A DNA stretch of 28,259 nucleotides from Clostridia bacterium (lineage in GTDB: Bacteria; Bacillota; Clostridia; Christensenellales; Borkfalkiaceae): NCBI GenBank assembly GCA_900771345.1, contig CAAGNQ010000005.1:1-28259 (forward strand). Reading direction: 5' to 3'. Shown here piece by piece: positions 7,333 through 15,710 of the stretch. A program made the translations under genes and the position numbers. A model generated the notes under the pieces. The model searched no databases. It worked only from the letters and a program-made list of their open reading frames with translations, and was not told the DNA's origin. Position 1 is the stretch's first letter; each line of letters opens with the position of its first letter.

Positions 7333-8619
7333 TTATTCAATAGTGTTTGCACTCTTTAAGAAATCAAAGAATTTCTTGATAACAATTTCATTCTTAATGT
7401 AGTCAAGTTGACGAGCGCCCATATTCTTTTTAATATCAGGAACAGGCTTGTCTTGTGCCTTTGCCATTTCCTCAACTCTCTTCTCAACTTCTTCGTCAGT
7501 TGCAACGATTTCCTCTCTCTCAATAAGAGTTTCAATGCAGAGTTGTGACTTAACGAGTTCGGTTGCTTGTGGAACGTAATCCTTTCTAAACTCCTCGATG
7601 GTCTTGCCCATATACTTTAAGTAATCAGCAAGTTTTAGCCCTTGATAACTCATTCTGTATTCCATTTCTTGAACCATACGGTCTACTTGATTATCAATTA
7701 AAGCATCTGGAATTTCCATATCGCTAGTTTCGGTAATCTTTTTAACTATTTCGTCCTCAAGTTCACGCTCTGCTCTATCAGAATTCATTTTTTCAAGTCT
7801 TGCTCTCGTTTCAGCCTTATAAGCCTCAACGCTTTCGCTACCTACCGACTCTTTAATAAACTCGTCGTTAATTTCTGGAAGTTCTTTCTTCTTAATCTCG
7901 TGAAGTTTGATAGCAAAAACTGCGTCCTTACCCTTTAATTCTTCTGCGTGATATTCGTCTGGGAATTTAACGTTAATATCTCTTTCTTCACCTATTTTCA
8001 TTCCAACGATTTGCTCTTCAAAACCTGGAATAAACGATTTGCTACCGATAACTAGGTTTTGCTTTTCAGCAGTGCCACCTGCAAACTTAACTCCGTCAAC
8101 ACTGCCAGAATAGTCGATAGTAACGCTATCTCCGTCTTCAACTGCCCTGTCGGTAACTTCTACCATACGAGAGTTTCTTTCTTGCAAGCGCTTAAGTTCG
8201 TCCTCAATATCTTCATCTTTTACATTATACACAGGTTTTTTGAAGTTTATACCTTTATATTCCCCCAAAGTTACCTCCGGCTTAACAGGAACGATGGCAA
8301 TTAAGGTGATGCCTTTTTCGCTAATGTCTTTAACGTCAATTTCAGGCGCGCCAACAGCATATATAGTAGGCTCTTTATCTAAAACCTCACCGTAATATTT
8401 TGGGAAAGCCTCGTTAATTGCATCTTCATAGAATACGCCTACTCCGTATGCATTTTCTATAACTTTCTTAGGAACTTTGCCCTTTCTGAAACCAGGGATA
8501 GAGTATCTGCCCTTAGTCTTGTTGTAAGCACTGTCTATAGCAGAATTCCATTCTTCTGCGGTTAGTTTCATTGTAACTTCTACCGTGCTCTTTTTTGCTT
8601 TCTTAAAAGTGTACTTCAT
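7333..8619 (-). CDS. tig: Trigger factor, ribosome-associated chaperone and peptidyl-prolyl isomerase
   Basis: Trigger factor docks on uL23/uL29 at the tunnel exit and shields nascent chains. The 428-residue product has the ribosome-binding signature GFRKGKVPK (43-51) in its N-terminal domain, an FKBP-type isomerase domain at about residues 155-245 (starting near EDGDSVTIDYSG), and a helical C-terminal chaperone domain rich in charged residues. The start at 8619 has AGGAG 8 bases upstream. It is the first gene of tig-clpP-clpX and has its own promoter. Confidence 0.97.
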   Translation of the reverse strand: MKYTFKKAKKSTVEVTMKLTAEEWNSAIDSAYNKTKGRYSIPGFRKGKVPKKVIENAYGVGVFYEDAINEAFPKYYGEVLDKEPTIYAVGAPEIDVKDISEKGITLIAIVPVKPEVTLGEYKGINFKKPVYNVKDEDIEDELKRLQERNSRMVEVTDRAVEDGDSVTIDYSGSVDGVKFAGGTAEKQNLVIGSKSFIPGFEEQIVGMKIGEERDINVKFPDEYHAEELKGKDAVFAIKLHEIKKKELPEINDEFIKESVGSESVEAYKAETRARLEKMNSDRAERELEDEIVKKITETSDMEIPDALIDNQVDRMVQEMEYRMSYQGLKLADYLKYMGKTIEEFRKDYVPQATELVKSQLCIETLIEREEIVATDEEVEKRVEEMAKAQDKPVPDIKKNMGARQLDYIKNEIVIKKFFDFLKSANTIE

Positions 8620-8661
8620 AATATTCTCCTAGTAAATATATTACTTTATTTTCATCTTGTT

Positions 8662-8690
8662 ATTTTATCATATCAATAGAGAAAAGGCAA
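8662..8690 (-). promoter_or_regulatory. Promoter of tig-clpP-clpX
   Basis: On the minus strand the -35 box is TTGCCT (8690-8685) and the -10 box TAAAAT (8667-8662), 17 bases apart, with an extended TGA just before the -10 box. Transcription should begin near 8655, about 35 bases before tig. A weak AGGCA/TGCCT hairpin followed by TTTT overlaps the -35 box and may help end rqcH transcription. Confidence 0.7.
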
Positions 8691-8716
8691 GGTTTTTTTA
8701 TGCCTAATCAATATTT

Positions 8717-10432
8717 TTAGCCCTTTTTATCCTCTTTTAGTAACTGTTCGTGTTTTTGTGGCTTGACAATTACCGATTTAAAGTTCTCATAAGTGCAAAA
8801 TCCTAGTTTTGATTTTGGTGGTTTTTTAACGTTTTTGCGCGCCGTATAAACGATTTCGACTTTGTCGCCCTCTCTGCCCTTAGAGTAATAAGCGCAAATT
8901 TCGCAGGCCACCTTTATAACCTCTTCTTCCACCTTTTTTCCATTCGTTTGAATAATTACGTGCGACGAATGATAATCTTTAGCATGCACCCAGATATCTT
9001 CTTTCATTGCCGTGAAGGTAAGTTTTTCGTTCTGGGCATTGTTTCGCCCTGCTTTTATCCTAAACCCTTTGTATTCATATTCTCTGCAAAAACTTTCCTT
9101 GCTCTTTTTTCTTGCGCCCGATTTTTGTTTATCGTAAATAAGCCCCTCGCTCTCCATTTCCTGTTTAATATACGACAAATCTTCAAGTGTTTCGCAAAGT
9201 TCAATCTCGTCAATCAAACTTTCAAAATACGCTTTTTCTTTTTCTATTTGAATAAGTTGAGGTTCAATGGCTAAAAGCGTTCTTTTTTGCTTGTTGTATT
9301 TTTTATAATAATTTTCTGCGTTTTTTGATGCAGAAAGTCTACTGTCAAGCGTAATTTTAACCTCAGTATTATCGTAATAATTATCCAAAATACATTCTTT
9401 TTCGCCACCCTTAAACCTATAGATATTAGCGATTATAAGTTCGCCATAAATCCTATTCTTTTCGGCGTCTTGCGCTTCTTTTTTTCTTGCGTTTATTAGG
9501 GTGATTTTCTTTTTTGTTTTCCTTAAAAGAGTGTTCGCTACCGAGTTTAATCGTTCCCTTTTTGCACTAAAATCTTTAGTGAGTTTTTTCTCGGTAAAAT
9601 AATAATCTTCGGCAAGATAAAGTTTATCAAAAAAGCACCTCTCTCCATCCATAGTTTCATAAGGAAAAACCTCAACGTCTTTAACCTCAAGGTTTTGTTT
9701 TAGAACACAAGGAATGCTTTTAGTATTATACAAAAACTCGTTCAAAAAATTATATAGTTTCTCGGAAAAATTATCCGTGTTTTCACCATGTTTTATAATA
9801 AACTTTCTTTGAATTTCCTTTGCCGTTGACAATGCTATGCCTTGAATATTTTTGCAAATATCTTCTGCAAAATTCTGATGGTCAAAACTTCTAAAAACTT
9901 CAACTATTTCTTTATCGTTTGGCAACTTTTTTTCACCGACGGGTGGAAATACGTACTGCCTTCCTACAATGAGAGGTCTAACGCCGTTATCAAACATATT
10001 TATCCCTCGGTTTCCACCGAGTATTTTGCCATTTTCGGTTAAAATTATATTGCTGTATCTACCCATAAGTTCAACGTAAAGAGTTTTTAACGTGCTATCG
10101 CTAAACTCGGCTGACGAAATAAAATCAATCTTAACAATTCTATCGAATCCGACTAGTTCAATGTTTTTTACAGTTGAAGATAACAAATGCTTTCTAAGGA
10201 GCATACAAAAATTTGGGGCAGTCAAAGGACTGTCCTTTTCTTCGCTAATAACTCCTATTCTAGGCATAGCAGGGTTTACGCATAAAAGCAATTTTTTTGT
10301 GCTAAACCCTGTATAAATAGTTAGTACAACTTCGTCATTTGACGGCTGAATTATTCTATTAACTTTTCCCTCAATAAATAGTTCCGATAGTTCGGCACAC
10401 AAATATTTAAGGGTAAATGCGTCTTGTGGCAT
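8717..10432 (-). CDS. rqcH: RqcH (NFACT family), ribosome-associated quality control factor
   Basis: RqcH binds 50S subunits carrying stalled peptidyl-tRNA and adds C-terminal alanine tails that mark the peptide for degradation, in Bacillus by ClpXP, which is encoded next door. The 571-residue product has the NFACT-N domain with ELMGRYSNIIL and the Asp97-Arg98 pair in GFDRIVKIDF that is needed for tailing in Bacillus subtilis, a central coiled coil (about 280-430), and the NFACT-R domain with GRNNAQNEKLT and DIWVHAKDYHSSHVII. Older annotations call it a fibronectin-binding protein. It starts 8 bases after the upstream pseudouridine synthase gene, with AGGA before the ATG. Confidence 0.95.
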   Translation of the reverse strand: MPQDAFTLKYLCAELSELFIEGKVNRIIQPSNDEVVLTIYTGFSTKKLLLCVNPAMPRIGVISEEKDSPLTAPNFCMLLRKHLLSSTVKNIELVGFDRIVKIDFISSAEFSDSTLKTLYVELMGRYSNIILTENGKILGGNRGINMFDNGVRPLIVGRQYVFPPVGEKKLPNDKEIVEVFRSFDHQNFAEDICKNIQGIALSTAKEIQRKFIIKHGENTDNFSEKLYNFLNEFLYNTKSIPCVLKQNLEVKDVEVFPYETMDGERCFFDKLYLAEDYYFTEKKLTKDFSAKRERLNSVANTLLRKTKKKITLINARKKEAQDAEKNRIYGELIIANIYRFKGGEKECILDNYYDNTEVKITLDSRLSASKNAENYYKKYNKQKRTLLAIEPQLIQIEKEKAYFESLIDEIELCETLEDLSYIKQEMESEGLIYDKQKSGARKKSKESFCREYEYKGFRIKAGRNNAQNEKLTFTAMKEDIWVHAKDYHSSHVIIQTNGKKVEEEVIKVACEICAYYSKGREGDKVEIVYTARKNVKKPPKSKLGFCTYENFKSVIVKPQKHEQLLKEDKKG

Positions 10433-10440
10433 AATCTTTC

Positions 10441-11256
10441 CTATCTGTTTATCGAAAAAGTTCTTCCCGATAAATAATTTAATTTACTAGTCTTGCTAAA
10501 GTTTAGCGTAATTTCCCTTGCTGTTAAAACCTGTGTTTTTTGCTTTGATTTTGCATTGTACTCAAAATCACCGTACTTTCCGTCCCCAACGATAGGATAC
10601 CCTACGTGTGCTAAATGCGCCCTTATTTGATGAGTTCTACCTGTATAAAGTGTTATTAACAAAACTGTGGTATCCTTTTTCTCTTCTATCACTTCATAGC
10701 CTGTTTTTATAAGTTTTGAACCCTTAATTTCCCTATCAAAAATCTGAACTTTTGCCTCTTCCTTGTTCTTTAAAAGATAAGCGCAGAGAACTGCTTTTTT
10801 CTCTTTTGGTTTTCCTACTACTTCTGCTCGGTATTTCTTTATAAACCAATGCTCCTTAAAGCCCTTTAGCAATTCTTCTTCTGCGATATCATTAAGCGCG
10901 AAAAGCATAATGCCGTCGGTATTCCTATCAAGCCTATGCACAAATTTTGCGTTAGGATAACTTTCAAGCACCGAATTAAACACGCTCTCCGACTCATACC
11001 CTTTCTTTTTATCAACAACGAGAATGTTTTCGTCCTCATATATACTTAAATATTTTTGAGGCTTAGATATAGAAAAATAAATCTCTACCTTATCTCCGAT
11101 ATTAAGCATAATATCTTCGCCAACCCGTTTGCCGTTAATTTTAACGTCTTTTTTGCGCAGTGCCGAGTTAAGCGAAGAGTATGATAAATCTTCAACCATT
11201 ATTAGAGCAAGTTTACTTAACTTGCGATTTTTATCTGCAATAAAACTTTTTAACAT
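10441..11256 (-). CDS. RluA-family rRNA pseudouridine synthase with S4 domain
   Basis: Enzymes of this family convert specific uridines of 23S rRNA to pseudouridine. The 271-residue product has an N-terminal S4 RNA-binding domain (about 12-60), the catalytic motif HRLDR (107-111, catalytic Asp110) and the family motif YTGRTHQIRAHLAHVGYP near residue 210. This layout is like RluC/RluD, but the target site cannot be told from sequence. The start lacks a visible Shine-Dalgarno site, and its ATG lies only 10 bases after a terminator-like hairpin. It forms a unit with rqcH. Confidence 0.9.
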   Translation of the reverse strand: MLKSFIADKNRKLSKLALIMVEDLSYSSLNSALRKKDVKINGKRVGEDIMLNIGDKVEIYFSISKPQKYLSIYEDENILVVDKKKGYESESVFNSVLESYPNAKFVHRLDRNTDGIMLFALNDIAEEELLKGFKEHWFIKKYRAEVVGKPKEKKAVLCAYLLKNKEEAKVQIFDREIKGSKLIKTGYEVIEEKKDTTVLLITLYTGRTHQIRAHLAHVGYPIVGDGKYGDFEYNAKSKQKTQVLTAREITLNFSKTSKLNYLSGRTFSINR

Positions 11257-11266
11257 AATCTAATTA

Positions 11267-11294
11267 AAAGGACTTCGGTAAAACGAAGCCCTTT
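11267..11294 (-). terminator. Intrinsic terminator after the large surface protein gene
   Basis: AAAGG-A-CTTCG (11267-11277) pairs with CGAAG-C-CCTTT (11284-11294) with one A/C mismatch. Read on the minus strand the stem ends in TCCTTTT. It lies 21 bases after the stop of the 11316-13319 gene and directly before the pseudouridine synthase start codon, leaving no room for a new promoter between them. Confidence 0.65.
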
Positions 11295-11315
11295 GTTTAT
11301 TCATTATCTTTTATA

Positions 11316-13319
11316 TTAGTCTGACTCGGTTTGGTCTTTTGGTTTAATGCAAAGCAAAACAATAATTGCTATCAAGCAAAGCGTTCCAACAGAAAGGAAT
11401 ACAACCGACCAAACGTTATTTTCAAGCCACTCGGTGTTATAAACTTTAACGCTTTGCGCCTTTTCAGCAACGCGAATAATCGTTGATGCCTCATCATTTC
11501 TTGAGGTTGCGTTTGAAGTTGCTGAACAGGTTATCATATACGCGCCCTTTTTATCAGGAGTGAAGGTCAAACTACCGTCGTAACTAATTGACTTAATATC
11601 GTCATAATCATAGCCGTCTTTTTCATAATCTTTATCGGTAACTGACGTTGCTTTTGGAATTTCAATCCAACCGTCACTATTTTCGGTCGCATCTACGTTT
11701 TGGTTATATTTGAGCGTATAGGTAGTATTGCAACCAACTGCGTCAATCTTGAATTTTGATGCAGTATATTTTGCTCCGACATATCCCGGCCCTTGACTAG
11801 GTGCTGCCTCGATAACTATATCAGCATCGTCAACGATATTAAATTCAAAAACATACTTCGCGTAATCACTGCCCTTTTCAAAGTCTTTTTCTCTATCCAT
11901 TGCGTTGCCGTTAGTATCGGCAAAAGTTACTGCGAATAGATATTTTCCAGCCTCTGAAAGAGAAAAACTCATTGTGCTTGAAGTTATATCTTTACTTGTG
12001 TTATTACTGTAGTAAACGGTTTTCTTAAGTTCTTTATAGGTATTAACGTCATCAAACACCAAATCTTTAAGTGATGGCAATTCCATTGAAGTACCAAGCG
12101 CTACGTGTTGTTCCTTATCTGCATCGTAATAAGCGCATTTTAGTGCTACTTGGTATGCTTCGTAAGCATCTTTATCATAAACGTAAACAGGTTTTTGGGT
12201 ATTATCGTCAAAGTTTACAACCTGTATGCCCGAAACAGTTTTAAGCGTCTTTTCTTGGTCGTTTATCTTAGCAACCAAATCAAAAGAAGCAGTCCCTTCT
12301 TTTTTGAAACAAATGCCTCTTGGACTATCATTAGTTTCAACCCAAACGCCGTTACCTGCCTTAACGTAAACGTCACTAGAATCTACGTTACCGAGCACTG
12401 AATATGCACCAAGCGTCAAAGTGTATTTTTCAAGAACGTTCTTTATAATCGAGTAAGTTCCATCAGAATTTTTCTTATAAAAACTATCGGCAAGAGTTAT
12501 TACAGGTAAAACATCAGTATCTAATATTGCGCCATGCTCGTCTGTTTCAAACGTTTGCTTATAAGGATTAGCATCACTCGTGTCGCTTGCTTTTTGGTTA
12601 ATGCTCTTAATCTTAAATGCTATCGCATCGTTTCCTGCCACGTCAAACTTGAAATCAACGTTAGCGATTGAGTTGTCAGCAATATTCGCTACCCTTTTGC
12701 CCTCTAAAATTTTGCCGTTACCATCCTTAATATCGTTTGCCGTTAATTTTGCGTTCTGGCTACCGAAAGTAAACTGAATAAAGTTATCTGAAGTAACTAC
12801 TGTTTTTACAACGAGAATATTCCCATTCATAGAGAAATTTGCATTTGACTTGCCGTTTATCGTTGCTATTTTTTTAGAAAAATCAAACTCTATCTGATTT
12901 TCAACAACCTTTTCAGCCTTATAAACGTATTCACCGTTTGCTTTCTTATAGTTTTCCCCGTCCTTTACGGCTACGATATTCCCGTTAGCAAAATATGCAT
13001 TGTTTTTTAATACAATCGTTAGTTTTTCCAGCCCTTCTGGAATAATCAACTCCATTCCCAAATCATTAACTGCTAGTTTATTAGCAATAGATAGAACTCC
13101 TGCATTATTCGTAGAGTCATCTTTAACGGATACTTCAACGTTACCGTCTGCAAATCTTACCTTGTCATAACTTAGACCTGTAAAATATTTACTAGCGTCT
13201 GTTATTTTTATTGTGTCTGCTTTTGACTCTGAGAAATTAATTGAAAAAACTAGTGACGTTATAAACATAACAATAGCCGTCAATAGCAATACGATTTTGT
13301 AGGATTTTGTCATCTTCAT
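11316..13319 (-). CDS. Large secreted, membrane-anchored protein of unknown function
   Basis: I do not recognise a family. From the ATG at 13319 the product has 667 residues: a signal peptide with a hydrophobic stretch (KIVLLLTAIVMFITSLVFSI) and a likely cleavage after SESKA near residue 34, a long polar beta-rich exterior region, and a C-terminal membrane helix (NVWSVVFLSVGTLCLIAIIV) followed by a short tail KPKDQTESD. There is no LPXTG sorting motif. The last exterior segment (GPGYVGAKYTASKF to FTPDKKGAYMITCSATS) has the rhythm of an Ig-like or PKD fold. An in-frame ATG at 13340 lacks a ribosome binding site, while AAGGAG at 13332-13337 fits the 13319 start, though with a 12-base spacer. 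It probably faces the outside of the cell. Confidence 0.8.
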   Translation of the reverse strand: MKMTKSYKIVLLLTAIVMFITSLVFSINFSESKADTIKITDASKYFTGLSYDKVRFADGNVEVSVKDDSTNNAGVLSIANKLAVNDLGMELIIPEGLEKLTIVLKNNAYFANGNIVAVKDGENYKKANGEYVYKAEKVVENQIEFDFSKKIATINGKSNANFSMNGNILVVKTVVTSDNFIQFTFGSQNAKLTANDIKDGNGKILEGKRVANIADNSIANVDFKFDVAGNDAIAFKIKSINQKASDTSDANPYKQTFETDEHGAILDTDVLPVITLADSFYKKNSDGTYSIIKNVLEKYTLTLGAYSVLGNVDSSDVYVKAGNGVWVETNDSPRGICFKKEGTASFDLVAKINDQEKTLKTVSGIQVVNFDDNTQKPVYVYDKDAYEAYQVALKCAYYDADKEQHVALGTSMELPSLKDLVFDDVNTYKELKKTVYYSNNTSKDITSSTMSFSLSEAGKYLFAVTFADTNGNAMDREKDFEKGSDYAKYVFEFNIVDDADIVIEAAPSQGPGYVGAKYTASKFKIDAVGCNTTYTLKYNQNVDATENSDGWIEIPKATSVTDKDYEKDGYDYDDIKSISYDGSLTFTPDKKGAYMITCSATSNATSRNDEASTIIRVAEKAQSVKVYNTEWLENNVWSVVFLSVGTLCLIAIIVLLCIKPKDQTESD

Positions 13320-13360
13320 ACAGGCAGAATACTCCTTCATTTTATAACTATATCTGCTAT

Positions 13361-13389
13361 ATTTTACACAAAAAAACTCTATTTGTCAA
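13361..13389 (-). promoter_or_regulatory. Promoter of the large surface protein gene
   Basis: On the minus strand a perfect TTGACA (13389-13384) is followed 17 bases later by TAAAAT (13366-13361). Transcription should start near 13354, about 35 bases before the start codon at 13319. The rest of the divergent gap up to 13516 is very AT-rich. I see no convincing promoter, ribosome binding site or yybP-ykoY-like riboswitch for the plus-strand gene there. Confidence 0.75.
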
Positions 13390-13516
13390 TACTCTTTAAT
13401 TGTTTTTTAAAAATATTATTTAAATATATTATATTTATCGACAAGCAGTTAATTAGGGTAACATTTTTTATTCTTCGTCTCATATTATGCATTAAGAAAA
13501 TTAAGATGATTTACTA

Positions 13517-14050
13517 ATGATTTACTATTTACTAATAACTGCTTTTACCGTAAGCATAGATTCTTTTGTTTGTGGATTTTCTCTTTCACTTAATAAAAAC
13601 AAAAAACTGCCCATTGTTGTTTGCATTGCCATAACCGTTTTTCTTATGTGCCTTTTCACAAACTATTTAACAGTTTTTTTTGCCGATAAAATTAATGAAA
13701 AAACTGCCTCTTTCGGTGGTCTTTTACTCATTGTTGTAGGTATCTTTAATTTAATAAAAGAGAAAGACGATATATCCATAAACAGTAATAAATTTAATCT
13801 TTTAACTTATCTTTTGGCTGGATTTGCCGTCGGGCTTGACGGAGCGCTGGCTAACCTCTCGCTTGCACTTATGGGAATAAACGCATTCTTTGTACCCGTA
13901 ACTATTGCCCTTACACACGCAATAATGATATACTTTGGCATTGAACTTTCACAAACTTCAATAGCGAAAAAATTTGCAAAAATCGAGTTTATCCCACCAC
14001 TTATTCTAATTCTTTTAGGTGGATATAAACTACTCGGTTTATTTATATAA
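13517..14050 (+). CDS. MntP/YtaF-type six-helix membrane protein, putative manganese exporter
   Basis: MntP proteins export Mn2+; the related YtaF is a sporulation membrane protein. The 177-residue product has six predicted membrane helices in two similar halves. Each half carries an Asp in a family-like motif: TVSIDSFVCGFSLS (Asp15) and AVGLDGALANLSLALMG (Asp108), matching the paired Asp residues of MntP. A hydrophilic loop at about 81-92 separates the halves. The ATG at 13517 is the only start in frame after a stop at 13502, and it has no clear Shine-Dalgarno site. The gene stands alone and ends in a strong terminator. Substrate is inferred from family only. Confidence 0.8.
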   Translation: MIYYLLITAFTVSIDSFVCGFSLSLNKNKKLPIVVCIAITVFLMCLFTNYLTVFFADKINEKTASFGGLLLIVVGIFNLIKEKDDISINSNKFNLLTYLLAGFAVGLDGALANLSLALMGINAFFVPVTIALTHAIMIYFGIELSQTSIAKKFAKIEFIPPLILILLGGYKLLGLFI

Positions 14051-14077
14051 AAAGCGACGAAATATTTCGTCGCTTTT
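14050..14077. terminator. Bidirectional intrinsic terminator
   Basis: A perfect 28-base palindrome: AAAAGCGACGAAAT (14050-14063) and its reverse complement (14064-14077). It ends in TTTT on both strands and serves the convergent MntP-like gene (+) and the pseudouridine synthase at 14083 (-). Confidence 0.92.
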
Positions 14078-14082
14078 GCCTT

Positions 14083-14793
14083 TTATATGCTAGGTTTAAT
14101 AATTCTTATTGCTCTTTCAGTATCAAATAACTGCCACGGATTATTTTCTTTTGGTGGCTGAACTCTAAAGACCATTCTTTCCTTACTAACAGGGTGAGTA
14201 AAGGACAGATAATATGCCCAAAGTGCTAAATATCCCTTTCTAGCCTTTTCACCACCGTATCTCATATCTCCAAATACCGGCGTGCCGATTGCACTCATTT
14301 GCACTCTAATTTGATGACTTCTTCCCGTATGAAGTCTTACGTCAGCCATTGCCAAATCGTCTTTTGTTTCAACAACTTGGTACTCAAGTTCGGCAAATTT
14401 TGCACCCTGAACACTCGGTGGGCAAACGTAAACCATATTGTTTACTGCATTCTTTTTCATATAATGAGTGAGAGTTGCCTTCTCTTCCTTAGGAATACCC
14501 GACAATACTGCAAAGTATCTCTTTTCAAAATCCCCGTCGCGCAATTGTTCGGAAAGCCTTGACGCTGCTTTTGAACTTTTTGCAAACACCATTACTCCAC
14601 CGGTTGGTCTATCAAGTCTGTGAACCAACCCCAAGTAAACGTTACCCGGCTTATTATAAGTCTTTTTAATATACTCCTTTATCATTGAAAGCATATCCAT
14701 ATCCTTGCTCTCGTCTTCGCAAGAGGGAACGTTTTGTGGTTTTAGCACCACTATTACGTGATTATCTTCGTGTAAAATTATAAGTTCTTCCAT
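14083..14793 (-). CDS. Short RluA-family RNA pseudouridine synthase
   Basis: A second pseudouridine synthase, here without an S4 domain. The 236-residue product goes straight into the catalytic fold: VLKPQNVPS near residue 17, catalytic HRLDR (58-62, Asp61) with PTGGVMVFAKSS, and LHTGRSHQIRVQMSAIGTPVFGD near residue 155. The size is like RluA or YjbO-type enzymes that modify rRNA or tRNA; the target is not decided by sequence. It starts 2 bases after the methyltransferase gene and is likely cotranscribed with it and ileS. It ends next to the bidirectional terminator. Confidence 0.9.
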   Translation of the reverse strand: MEELIILHEDNHVIVVLKPQNVPSCEDESKDMDMLSMIKEYIKKTYNKPGNVYLGLVHRLDRPTGGVMVFAKSSKAASRLSEQLRDGDFEKRYFAVLSGIPKEEKATLTHYMKKNAVNNMVYVCPPSVQGAKFAELEYQVVETKDDLAMADVRLHTGRSHQIRVQMSAIGTPVFGDMRYGGEKARKGYLALWAYYLSFTHPVSKERMVFRVQPPKENNPWQLFDTERAIRIIKPSI

Positions 14794-14795
14794 AA

Positions 14796-15662
14796 TTATT
14801 TACCATTTATCCAAACGCCACTGTTACCACACGGCAAAATAACGCCTTTTTCACAAGTTTTTAAACCAACTTCGTACGCTTCTACCCTTCCATTTCTTCC
14901 CTTTCCTATCGTAAGTTCCAAAATATTCTTTATTACCTGTGGTTGAAGCCCCGTCGTATAACTATTAATTAAAACGAATAACGGATTATCTGATAAAACC
15001 TTTTCGCAAAGTGTAACAAAAGGGAAAAGTTCATTCTCCAATTTCCACATTTCGCCGTTAGGTCCTCTGCCGTAACTCGGTGGGTCCATAATGATTGCGT
15101 CGTATCTTCTACCCCGTCTAATCTCCCTTTCCACAAACTTTTTACAGTCGTCGATTATATATCTAACCTTGCCGTTTTCAATGCCCGATAAACGCACGTT
15201 TTCGCCTGCACGCTCAACCATTCCTTTGGCGGCATCCACGTGGCATACCTTGGCCCCTGCTTTCGCACAAGCGACCGTTGCGCCACCAGTATATGCAAAG
15301 AGATTAAGAACGTTTATCTCGCGACCTGCATTTTTAATTAGGTCTGCCATCATATCCCAGTTGACTGCTTGCTCTGGAAATAACCCCGTATGTTTAAAGC
15401 CCATAGGTTTAATCTTAAAAGTTAGGTCACGATAAGAAACCGTCCATTCGCTTGGCATATTACTTTTTATTAGCCATCTTCCACCACCACTTTCACTACG
15501 AATATACTTGGCGTTTAGACCTTTATAAGCATCCATATCAATAGCGCTATCCCAAATAACCTGTGGGTCGGGACGGAGCAAGTTGACCTTGCCCCAACGC
15601 TCTAATTTATATCCGTTGCCCGTGGCAATAACCGAATAGTCTTTCCACTCTGCCGCTCTCAT
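14796..15662 (-). CDS. RlmI-like class I SAM-dependent methyltransferase
   Basis: The 288-residue product belongs to the COG1092/PF10672-like methyltransferases that include the 23S rRNA m5C enzyme RlmI. It has SAM motif I VLNLFAYTGGATVA (about residue 117), an acidic loop CHVDAAKGMV and the catalytic-type motif DPPSYGRG. There is no N-terminal PUA domain of the RlmI type, so the substrate may differ. The ATG at 15662 has AGAGG 8 bases upstream. A GTG at 15683 in frame would place that site inside the gene and was not used. It lies 48 bases after ileS. Confidence 0.85.
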   Translation of the reverse strand: MRAAEWKDYSVIATGNGYKLERWGKVNLLRPDPQVIWDSAIDMDAYKGLNAKYIRSESGGGRWLIKSNMPSEWTVSYRDLTFKIKPMGFKHTGLFPEQAVNWDMMADLIKNAGREINVLNLFAYTGGATVACAKAGAKVCHVDAAKGMVERAGENVRLSGIENGKVRYIIDDCKKFVEREIRRGRRYDAIIMDPPSYGRGPNGEMWKLENELFPFVTLCEKVLSDNPLFVLINSYTTGLQPQVIKNILELTIGKGRNGRVEAYEVGLKTCEKGVILPCGNSGVWINGK

Positions 15663-15710
15663 TTTTTCATCCTCTTTTAGCACGACTGTTTTCCGTCAAA
15701 AGTTCTTTAA

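Noticed and set aside
8685..8705. Terminator of rqcH formed by AGGCA/TGCCT and TTTT
   Set aside because: The stem has only five pairs with a loop of 11 bases and overlaps the -35 box of tig. It is too weak to call as a feature.
13390..13516. yybP-ykoY riboswitch or promoter for the MntP-like gene
   Set aside because: The stretch is very AT-rich and lacks the conserved GC-rich motifs of that riboswitch. Candidate -35/-10 pairs were poor.
15663..15683. GTG start of the methyltransferase seven codons upstream
   Set aside because: The AGAGG ribosome binding site lies between this GTG and the ATG at 15662, and fits only the ATG.
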